From Oryza sativa Japonica Group (lineage: Eukaryota; Streptophyta; Magnoliopsida; Poales; Poaceae), in the NCBI RefSeq assembly GCF_034140825.1, contig NC_089041.1, forward strand, positions 26,983,501 through 27,047,500: a stretch of DNA of 64,000 nucleotides, given 5' to 3'. Made by a program: the position numbers and the translations under genes. Of the stretch, positions 33,375 through 41,639 are shown in pieces (position 1 is the first letter of the stretch; every line of letters starts with the position of its first letter). The notes under the pieces are model-generated. The model had not been told where the DNA came from and did not search any database. It saw only the letters and a list, made by a program, of their open reading frames with translations.

Positions 33375-34542
33375 CATACGCTCCTAAAGTGTTCGACTTT
33401 GGCACACGTGAAAAAAATCATTAAACATTTGTTTTATACAAAACGCCCTCTACTTAATTAGAAAATATCATTAAACAAAAGAGTGTGTTTCATTTTGGAC
33501 CGTGTAATAGACGACTAAAGTTGGAAATAGAAGTTGTTTAAACTTACGAAATAATTGTATGATAACACAATGATTATATTTTCTGGCCCAATAAGGGTGC
33601 GATTGTTTCGGCTGGGGCGGTGGACGGTTTAGTCGCACGCAAAACGAGAAATGCGATTAGTATATGATTAATTAATTATTAATATATAACTTTTTTATGA
33701 ATAAATTTGTTGGATTTTTTTAACAACTTCTTTATAGAAAGTTTTCGCACGAAATATACCATTTGGCAGTTTGAAAAGCGTGCTAACAGAAAACGAGGAG
33801 AATCTAATCCTATAGGCTCAAAACGAGAGCCTGTAAGAAAAGGATAGAACCCTACACGAAAAGTGTTCTTCAAAATAGCTTTTGAATTTGATTTTTTCTA
33901 TCGACGTGTAATGCGTCGCGTACGTCTCAAAAGTCAGACTGATTTTACTTGTCGCAAAAAGTAATTCTTATCATGTTTCAAGGCTGTGTGTTTAGATCTA
34001 AAGTGAATCCAAACTTCAGTCCTTTTCCATCACATCAATCTGTCATACACACATAACTTTTTAGTCACATCATCTTTAATTTCAACCAAAATCTAAACTT
34101 TGCACCGAAAACACAGCCTTCCTCTCTCTCTCTCTCTTTTTCTCTTGTCGCGTCAAAAAGAAGTCAGAAATGTGCAGCTGTGCTCGTGCTCCGCGTGAAC
34201 AGAATCGTATGGTAGGTTAATGTCTCCGTCAGCATCATGGGATCCATGCGATGAAATCGGAATAAAAAATACGCTGCTAGTAAAATCGGTTTTATTTTAT
34301 TAGGTATGTTTAATTCATTTAAACTACGTTCAGTGTTTGGGTGTTACTTTTATAATAATTGGCTGTAGCTCTGATGAGCAAAAGCCGAGATGTTTTATTT
34401 CATTATCTAAAAAAAGTAAAATCTGTTTATTTCACAGAGCAATTCATCATCGCAAAACTTGATCAAATTTCAGCAAAATATATATGAAATAGCAGTCCAG
34501 GTTAACATTTTGAAATGCCAAAGGTAAATAAAACGCTTCTAA
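33375..34542. other. Gene-free AT-rich spacer with worn repeats
   Basis: Contains a TE-like AT-rich block at about 33590-33830 (GCGATTGTTTCGGCTGG ... CAAAACGAGAGCC), the diverged duplicate of 32420-32616, and the Tourist-like MITE at 33982-34118. No gene before the carboxylesterase 3 stop codon. Confidence 0.4.
33982..34118. mobile_element. Tourist-like MITE (GGCTGTGTGTTTAG)
   Basis: Ends GGCTGTGTGTTTAGATCTAA and ACCGAAAACACAGCC; the interior TTTCCATCACATCA resembles the 9533 and 57533 copies. Confidence 0.6.
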
Positions 34543-35610
34543 TTAAGCATTCGATTTGGGCGGCGCGTTGCGCTCCATGAACGCCTTCATCTCCTTGACG
34601 AGCTCGCCGGAGTCGGCGAGCTCCGGGAAGACGTAGAAGGAGTGGATCGCCGCCGGGTACTCCACCACCTGCACCGCCTTCCCATTCCGCCGCAGCATCC
34701 CGGCGTACCGCCGCTGCCAGTCCTGCAGCGTGTCGTACCCTCCGACCACCACCATCGCCGGCGGGAACTCCTCCGCCAGCTCGGCGTTCTCGCCGGTGAC
34801 GTGCGCCGCCGGGTGGTCGCGGTCGGCGCCCTCCGGCAGGAACGCCCTCCAGCACCAGTCCGCGCGCGCCATGCTCACCACCGGCCCCACGCCGTCCAGC
34901 CTCAGCTCCGCCTCCGTCCGCTCCTCGCCGCCGAAGAACGGCTGCAGCAGGACGACGCCGGCGAGGCGGACGCGGCGGCTCGAGGAGGTGGTGGCGGCGG
35001 CCCATCGGTGCGCGACGTGGTGGGCGATGTTGCCGCCGGCGCTGTCGCCGACGAGGAAGCAGCGGGTGAGGTCGACGGGGACGGCCGCTACTACGTCGGC
35101 GGGGAGGCCGACGGTGGCGAGGTGGCGGAGCACGTCCACGCCGTCGTCGTAGGCGGCGGGGTAGCGGTGCTCGGGGGCGAGGCGGTAGTTGACGGAGACG
35201 ACGACGGCGCGGAGCTCGCGGCAGAGCCGGCGGCACAAGGCGTCGTACTGGCTGGAGGCGGCGGTGAGGAGCGCGAAGCCGCCGCCGTGGAAGTAGACGA
35301 CGACGGGGAGCGGCGGGGATTCCACGGCGCTGCTGCTCGCGGGGGAGAACACGCGCGCCCACAGCCCGCGGGACGCGTCGACGGTGACATCGCCGGAGCG
35401 GACGCCGTGGGCGTCCGGGCGCGCCGCGGCGGCGCTCTGGCGGTCTGCGAGGGAGAAGAGGAAGCGGTTGACGGTGCCGTCGCCGCGCTGCACGATGTCG
35501 ACGGCGGTGACGAGGGCGAAGAGCTGGAGCCGCACCGTCCACGGCAACGCCGGCGGCTCGGGCCGCCGGAGCTCGTCGCCGGCCGTTTCTTGCTCCTTCT
35601 CGTGCCCCAT
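34543..35610 (-). CDS. Carboxylesterase, CXE18-type alpha/beta hydrolase (cluster gene 3)
   Basis: Intronless, 355 aa from the ATG at 35610 (MGHEKEQETAGDELRRPEPP). An upstream in-frame ATG at 35634 lies only about 27 nt below the TATA box at 35661-35654, hence at or before the likely transcription start, so 35610 is preferred. The N-terminal LPWTVRLQLFALVTAVDIVQ and DGTVNRFLFSLADR match the CXE18 clade. HGGG 108-111, Ser190 in GDSAGG, Asp293 in GGYDTLQDW, His323 in IHSFYVFPE; the triad is complete. Substrate unknown; ester or acyl-glycoside hydrolysis is typical of the family. It resembles genes 4 and 5 (LQDW, GADRDHPAAHVTGENAELAE) more than genes 1 and 2, so the cluster has two subgroups. 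Confidence 0.92.
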   Translation of the reverse strand: MGHEKEQETAGDELRRPEPPALPWTVRLQLFALVTAVDIVQRGDGTVNRFLFSLADRQSAAAARPDAHGVRSGDVTVDASRGLWARVFSPASSSAVESPPLPVVVYFHGGGFALLTAASSQYDALCRRLCRELRAVVVSVNYRLAPEHRYPAAYDDGVDVLRHLATVGLPADVVAAVPVDLTRCFLVGDSAGGNIAHHVAHRWAAATTSSSRRVRLAGVVLLQPFFGGEERTEAELRLDGVGPVVSMARADWCWRAFLPEGADRDHPAAHVTGENAELAEEFPPAMVVVGGYDTLQDWQRRYAGMLRRNGKAVQVVEYPAAIHSFYVFPELADSGELVKEMKAFMERNAPPKSNA

Positions 35611-35653
35611 TTCGCCGGTTTCTGTGCGAGTCATTTCAGTGTCCAGAGGACAC

Positions 35654-35661
35654 TATATATA
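35654..35661 (-). promoter_or_regulatory. TATA box of carboxylesterase 3
   Basis: Reads CCTATATATAGTG on the minus strand, about 45 nt before the ATG at 35610; it decides the start choice. Confidence 0.65.
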
Positions 35662-35692
35662 GGTGAACCGATTAATTTTTTTTGGAAATAAA

Positions 35693-36000
35693 GGGGGTGT
35701 TTAGTAAAGTTTCGGCGTGTCTCATCAGGTATTATATACGGTGTGCCATAAATGTTCGGCACTAATAAAAATACTAATTACAGAATCCGCCGGTAAACCA
35801 TGAGATGAATTTATTAAGCCTATTTAATCTGTTATTAGTAAATATTTACTGTAGCACAACATTGTCAAATCATGGAACAATTAGGCTTAAAAGATTCATC
35901 TCACAAATTAGTCACAATCTATACAATTAGTTATTTTTTAGTCTATATCTAATACCTCATGTAGGTGTTTAAACGTTCGGTGGGATTTGGGGTGGGATCC
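35693..36000. mobile_element. MITE-like repeat related to 59213-59557
   Basis: Left GGGGGTGTTTAGTAAAGTTT, right AACGTTCGGTGGGATTTGGG. The interior carries ATTAGGCTTAAAAGATTCAT and TCACAAATTAGTCACAATCT, as in the longer copy at 59213. It sits just upstream of the carboxylesterase 3 promoter. Confidence 0.6.
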
Positions 36001-37042
36001 ACACAGGACCAAAATTATCCCTTGATTTTTACGTGAATATTCCAATTTGATAGTAGAAATTTGAAATACCGTGTAACTACTCGTACTACCTAGAATTTAA
36101 GTCCCCAGCGCCGAATTTAGCCTAAATTGGCATTCATGAGTCATGACCATATCGTCGAACCAATGAACTCTAGCTGCGTTCAAATTTGACAAATTGGCAC
36201 TTGATACCTCTCATAATCTCATGTACAGGTATTTTAATGCAATTCCATACGACCATATATAGCTCCGTTGCTTCTGTTTGTTTTGAGTATAATTAGTACG
36301 TCTTCAATTTAAGTTTTATAGTTGAACACATTGGTACTACGTACGTACAACCCAATAGCTTCAATGCGATATGATTTTGATCCAATCTCATTATTGTGTA
36401 CTGCTCAACTGATGAGCACATAGCCACACGTTTGTAGCGATTTTTCTTTGTTTGATTGAAGGATATAATTAATTAATCCAGTAGCCTTTTGCAATGATGT
36501 GTATCTGATTATCTGATACGTACATTTGTGGTTGTGGTTAACGTCTCAAGTCTCTCGCAACGACCATGCTTACGTTGATGGCGATGCATGGCTGCCTATT
36601 GGGGACTCTTGAGGAATATCTTCTTATTGTTATTGTATATATACTCACATAGTTATAAAAAAGTTTAAAAGGATGTATTAACATGTAATATATCACTTTA
36701 TAAATATATAATTTAAAATTTAACTTGTACATCTCGCAACTAAAAACAAACTAACAAACTATAGTTGGATCTTTTTTTGCTGAGATGAGCTAAAGCATCA
36801 TTTTTTTTCCTTCACTTTTTTCTTCATAAAAAACAAACTAAAGATGTTACTCCGATAATTTCCAACGAGACATAGTCCCCATTGGTTGGCAAGAGCTTAG
36901 CGGCAAAAATAATTAATGAAATTTTTTTATATATCCATTACTTATCGACTTAAAAGCTAAATAAAAAAAAACTACATTGAGAAAACTTTGAAATTAAATT
37001 TAAAATTTTATAGCGATAGGTCAAATGATGAGGCCCTCGTCA
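36001..37042. other. Gene-free AT-rich spacer
   Basis: Between carboxylesterases 3 and 4; no gene or clear repeat seen. Confidence 0.4.
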
Positions 37043-38083
37043 CTAAGCAGTGGGCTGCTTGGACGTGATGCATTCTTCCACGAACGCCCTGATTTCACCA
37101 ACGAGCTTCCGGTGATCGTCGGCGAGGAACTCCGGGAAGAAGTAGAAGGAGTGGATGGCCTCCGGGAACTCCACCACCCGCGCCGCCTTCCCCTTCCGCC
37201 GCAGCATGGCGGCGTACCGCCGGTCCCAGTCCTGCAGCGGGTCGAGCCCCCCGACGACCACCATCGCCGGCGGGAACGCCTCGTGCAGTTCGGCGTCGTC
37301 GTCGTCGTCTCCGGTGACGACGTGCGCCGCCGGGTGGTTCCGGTCGGCCCCCTCCGGCAGGAACGCCTTCCACGACAGGTCCGACCGCCGCGTGTTCAGC
37401 ACCGGCGCCACGCCGTCGAGCGCGCGCTCGGATTCCGTCCGCTCCTCGCCGCTGAAGCACGGCTGTATGAGTATCACGCCGGCGAGGTGGACGACGGGGT
37501 TATCGGTCGTCGTCGTCGTCGTCGTCGCCGTGGCCGTCCATCGCTGGGCCACGTGGTGCGCGATGTTGCCGCCGGCGCTGTCTCCGACGACGAAGCAGGT
37601 GGAGACGTCGACCGGGCCGACGTGGTCGGGGAGGCCGGTGGCGCCGAGGTAGCGGAGGACGGCCTCCCCGTCGTCGTACGCGGCGGGAGCCCGGTGCTCG
37701 GGGGCGAGGCGGTAGTCGACGGACACGACGACGGCGCAGAGCGTGCGGCAGAGCGCGTCGTAGGCGCGGGAGGCCGCGGAGAACAGCGTGAAGCCGCCGC
37801 CGTGGAAGTAGACGACGACGGGGCGCGGCGACGGCGACGGCGAGTAGAAAACGCGCGCCCAGAGGCCGCGCGAAGCGTCGACGGTGATGTCCGTCGAGCT
37901 GACGCCGGCGGCGTCCGGCCGCGGGTCGGCCGGCGCCCGGCGGTCGAACAGGGAGAAGAGGAAACGGTTGACGCTGCCGTCTCGGCGCTGCGTCGCGTCA
38001 ATGGCGGCCTCGAAAACGCAGAGCCTGAGCCTCACCGGCCACGGCAGTGCCACCCGGCGGCGCCGCCCGTGCGCGCCCGCCAT
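37043..38083 (-). CDS. Carboxylesterase, CXE18-type alpha/beta hydrolase (cluster gene 4)
   Basis: Intronless, 346 aa, start MAGAHGRRRRVALPWPVRLR at 38083 (the only suitable ATG). HGGG 94-97, Ser169 in GDSAGG, Asp281 in GGLDPLQDW, His311 in IHSFYFFPE; active-type triad. Compared with its neighbours it lacks about four residues in the helix after the oxyanion loop (CRTLCAVVVSVDYR instead of CRRLCRELRAVVVSVNYR). It also has Asp in place of Asn in VNYR, and carries a Thr run (about residues 187-193) and an Asp run (259-263) in surface loops. These are codon-repeat expansions (GTC/CGT on the plus strand) and probably length-variable. A ~50-bp minisatellite begins about 55 bp upstream of the start. 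Confidence 0.91.
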   Translation of the reverse strand: MAGAHGRRRRVALPWPVRLRLCVFEAAIDATQRRDGSVNRFLFSLFDRRAPADPRPDAAGVSSTDITVDASRGLWARVFYSPSPSPRPVVVYFHGGGFTLFSAASRAYDALCRTLCAVVVSVDYRLAPEHRAPAAYDDGEAVLRYLGATGLPDHVGPVDVSTCFVVGDSAGGNIAHHVAQRWTATATTTTTTTDNPVVHLAGVILIQPCFSGEERTESERALDGVAPVLNTRRSDLSWKAFLPEGADRNHPAAHVVTGDDDDDAELHEAFPPAMVVVGGLDPLQDWDRRYAAMLRRKGKAARVVEFPEAIHSFYFFPEFLADDHRKLVGEIRAFVEECITSKQPTA

Positions 38084-38138
38084 TTCTTGGCTACTCCGAC
38101 GGTTCTACCTTTTCGTTTGGGAGACTGATAAAAAAATG

Positions 38139-38325
38139 CAGGTTCAGAAACAAAATTCAGAGAAGTTCAGGAATTTTATCTTTCAGTGTGCAGCCACAAA
38201 ATTCAGAGGTTCAGAAAGTGTTGTTTCAGTGTTCAAGCAGCCACAAAATTCAGTGGTTCAGGAAGCGTGTCTTTCAGTGAGTGTTCAGGCAGGCACAAAA
38301 TTCAGAGAAGTTTAGGAATTCCTTG
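38139..38325. repeat. Minisatellite upstream of carboxylesterase 4, about 4 units of 45-52 bp
   Basis: Units share CACAAAATTCAG (38149, 38195, 38242, 38294) followed by (A)GAGGTTCAG(G)AA and TTTCAGTGTG/TTCAG. It lies within the probable promoter or 5' UTR of carboxylesterase 4. Confidence 0.7.
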
Positions 38326-39942
38326 GTCTGAAAACAACTTTCAAAGTGATATGAAATTGATATTACGATTGAGGCCTGGATAGAGGTGACATGGAGTTAT
38401 GGAGATCGCCAATTCTCCGTACTTGAAGATAACGCAGACGCTATCTTTGCGGTCTCACGCCGTAGGATTGTTGTGAGAAGGGTGCAAGCAACACATACGA
38501 CATGTGACTATATGAGGTCGCAATTTGTTTGTACGCTTATCAGTTATCACATCTCTCTTCCTTTTCGCAAGGCAAATTCAGGTGATTCTTGACTTAAGTA
38601 TTGAAAACTTAATCTTTTTTGCTGATTCAGTAAGTTCAGTGCGTACTATAGCTTAGTTTACTGAACATTTAGAAGCGTCTGACATGGGATTTTGAAGTTT
38701 AACAGGAGCAATATCCTGAAAAATCCCAGATAGTATTAGGCTGATTTTGAATTACACTAGGCCTACACTGTTTGATGAAAAACAGAGTGTGAGTAAGGAT
38801 GGGTAAGAACAAGGATTTTCTACGCCTAAATGCCATAGCACCCATCATTTACATACGACTTAAATACTTATAGAAAAAATTTAGTAACATTAATTACGAT
38901 GATATAAATCTATACAGAAACATGCAAGATTATATTTGATCTACAACTAGATAAACCAAAATAATAATCGATATCGTACAACGCAGATAAAATTTATTAT
39001 TTTTGTTTTTCATGTGTATATCGAATTTAGACTTACATGTTTGTAGTATCTTATATTATCGTAGTCCATCTTATCAAATTTTATGAAATTTTTATATAAC
39101 TATTTAAACTACATGCATACACCTGAGTGTAGAAAATACATTCCCGAATGCGTAACTATTGGAGGTATGTACTCTTACGAGTCGTCGACTCATACATAAT
39201 TTCTATACCAAATGCCTTTTTTTTATTTTTTATTTTTGCCAAACACGGTACAAACATACTAATTTGTCAAAAAAAAAACAAACTCTAAAAATGAACCTGG
39301 ACACACATATATCCAGATTAATAGTTAGGATTGGTTTATTTGGACGGAGGGGGTAAACACTTACATACGTACCCACACTTACTCCTTACTATCTCCAAGG
39401 ACTGCACCGGTGTAAACCCACTCTCTATCCGTATGAACATCTCCAAAGACTGATCCAACATCTTTCAGTATAAAGCGGGTATGACACCTACCATTAAAAA
39501 AAGGGTAAAAATAGTTAGCTGCAAATACGAACACCCTAGTAAGTCTATGACATGTTGGGGTGAGCATGTTTTCAACACATGAAACTTAGCCAAGTGATCT
39601 TACACTCGCTTCGTATGAAATGCCAAAATTTCATCGCGGTGGCAATGCATGATCATACAACTTTCATCTTAATTCATACAACTTTCACATGACACTTAGC
39701 TGTGACCTCAATTTTTCATTTTTGAATTAAAAACCGTTCAAATTCAAATTTAAAACTTTCATATGAAAACTTAAAACCTTCATACTCAAATTATACAGTT
39801 TTCAACATAAAATCATACGAAACTTTTAACTGCGGCCTTAAACTTTCACCTTGAATCACAGAAATCCCAATTCAAAATCTCAAGTATATGAAGTGTACGA
39901 CGCGTGTACGGTACGAAGCAGATCAAACTCTCGAATCTCAAT
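38326..39942. other. Gene-free spacer with MITE-like remnants
   Basis: 38640-38715 (TTTACTGAACATTTAGAAGC ... GAAGTTTAACAGGAGCA) is a diverged copy of 42617-42676. A worn Stowaway-like right half lies at about 39252-39352 (ends GGACGGAGGGGG-TA). No gene supported. Confidence 0.4.
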
Positions 39943-41031
39943 TCAGGCGGTGGCGCGCGCCGCCCTGTTGCTCTGGACGAACACCTTGATGTCCTGCAAG
40001 ACCTTGCCGGCGTCGGCGAGCTCCGGGAAGCCGTAGAAGCCATGGAAGGCGTCGGGGAACTCCGCCACCTCCACCGCCTTCCCCTTCCGCCGCAGCACGT
40101 CGACGTACCGCCGCTGCCAGTCCTGCAGCGGGTCGAACCCTCCGATCACCACCATCGCCGGCGGGAACGCCTCCGCCAGCTCGGCGTTCTCGTCGGTGAC
40201 GTGCGCCGCCGGGTGGTCGCGGTCGGCGCCCACCGGCAGGAACGCCTTCCACGAGAAGTCCGACCGCCGGAGGTTCACCACCGGCGCCACGCCGTCGAGC
40301 GCCAGCTCGGAGGGCGTCCTCTCCTCGCCGCCGAAGTACGGCTGCACGGGGATCATCCCAGCGAGGCGGAGGTTCTTGGCCGTGGGCTGCCACGTGGCCG
40401 CCCAGCGGTTGGCCACTTGGTGCACGATGTTGCCGCCGGCGCTCTCCCCGGCGAGGAAGCAGCTGGCGAGGTCGACGGGGACGACGTCGCCGTCGAGGCC
40501 CGGGATGCCGTTCCCGTCGAGGAAGCGGAGCGCGTCCACGCCGTCGTCGTAGGCGGCGGGGTAGCGGTGCTCGGGCGCGAGGCGGTAGTTGACGGAGACG
40601 ACGACGACGCCAACGTCGCCGCACAGCCTGCGGCACACGCCGTCGAACGGCGCCACCGCCGGCGAGAACAGCGCGAACCCGCCGCCGTGGTAGTACACCA
40701 TCACCGGCATCGGCGCCGCCGCCTGCGCCGCCGCCGCGGGCGCGAACACGCGCGCCCAGAGGCCGCGCGCGGCGTCGATGGTGAAGTCGAAGGAGCGGAC
40801 GGCGCCGGTGGCGGCGTCCGGGGACGGGTCGGCGCGGACGCTCATCAGGTGTTCGACGAGGACGGAGTAGAGCGCGCGGTTGACCGTCCCGTCGCGCCGC
40901 TCCACCGCGTCGATCGCCGCCGAGAGCCCGATCAGCTGGAGCCTCAGGCCCAGCGGCATAGGCGGCGGCGGCGGCGGGCGGCGGTTGCTCTCGCCGCCGG
41001 CGGCCACGTCCTTGCCCATCTTCCCTCCCAT
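39943..41031 (-). CDS. Carboxylesterase, CXE18-type alpha/beta hydrolase (cluster gene 5)
   Basis: Intronless, 362 aa from the ATG at 41031 (MGGKMGKDVAAGGESNRRPP); Met5 at 41019 is an alternative. A Pro run occupies residues 19-24. Oxyanion HGGG 115-118; nucleophile Ser197 within GESAGG, where the other four members have GDSAGG; Asp300 in GGFDPLQDW; His330 in FHGFYGFPE. The triad is complete. GESAGG is common in animal esterases and lipases of the superfamily, so activity is not in doubt, but the change marks this copy as the most diverged. Other differences: VMVYYHGGGF rather than VVVYFHGGGF, and VFAPAAAAQAAA as a lengthened Ala loop before the oxyanion motif. Cytosolic by lack of signal. 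It ends the cluster; the next 4.7 kb hold no gene. Confidence 0.91.
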   Translation of the reverse strand: MGGKMGKDVAAGGESNRRPPPPPPMPLGLRLQLIGLSAAIDAVERRDGTVNRALYSVLVEHLMSVRADPSPDAATGAVRSFDFTIDAARGLWARVFAPAAAAQAAAPMPVMVYYHGGGFALFSPAVAPFDGVCRRLCGDVGVVVVSVNYRLAPEHRYPAAYDDGVDALRFLDGNGIPGLDGDVVPVDLASCFLAGESAGGNIVHQVANRWAATWQPTAKNLRLAGMIPVQPYFGGEERTPSELALDGVAPVVNLRRSDFSWKAFLPVGADRDHPAAHVTDENAELAEAFPPAMVVIGGFDPLQDWQRRYVDVLRRKGKAVEVAEFPDAFHGFYGFPELADAGKVLQDIKVFVQSNRAARATA

Positions 41032-41332
41032 TCGCGAGCTTGACGAACACTCTCGTTTTCTTCTCTCGCTTTTTCGGTGTGGATTTGTGAGTCGTGATCA
41101 CGCAACGCTGTTTCCGAAATGGGCACGTTATCGCCGTCCCGTAAATGAGGAGTACAGTGATTGTACTAACGTGTCGCTGTCGGCGATGGGACACGTTCCA
41201 AAAAAAAAATATTTTTCCATCCATTTCACATGTATCAATACAAAACCAAAACCAAAAGAAAATTTAAAATAATCATCGCTTCATCAAATCCTAATACAGT
41301 TATTTATCTACTCCTAATACATTTATTCTTTA

Positions 41333-41566
41333 CTTCCTCCGTCCCATTTTCAGTGTAGCCATGATTTTTTACGTCCAACTTTGATCGTCCGTATTATTTA
41401 AATTTTCTTAAAAAAAATTGAAAACATAAGTCACGAGTAAAGTGCTATTCATATTTTATCATCTTATAACTACAAAAATATTAATTATAAAAATTTTTCA
41501 AATAAAACGGACGATCAAAGTTAAGCGCGAAAACTTATGGTTGCACTTAAAATGGGACAGAGGGAG
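41333..41566. mobile_element. Stowaway-like MITE, TSD TA
   Basis: Ends CTTCCTCCGTCCCATTTTCA and AAATGGGACAGAGGGAG with TA flanks; inner arms CAACTTTGATCGTCCGTATT and its complement pair. Confidence 0.9.
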
Positions 41567-41639
41567 TATTTTTCACAAATTTCGGTGTGCTAACGGTAAA
41601 CGGGAAAGTTGAAGTTTGGAATTGAGAAAAAAGAACTGA

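Noticed and set aside
23668-41031. Calling the cluster gibberellin receptors (GID1-like)
   Set aside because: All five retain the catalytic histidine (IHGF/IHSF/FHGF), which GID1 proteins have lost; they match CXE18 along their length.
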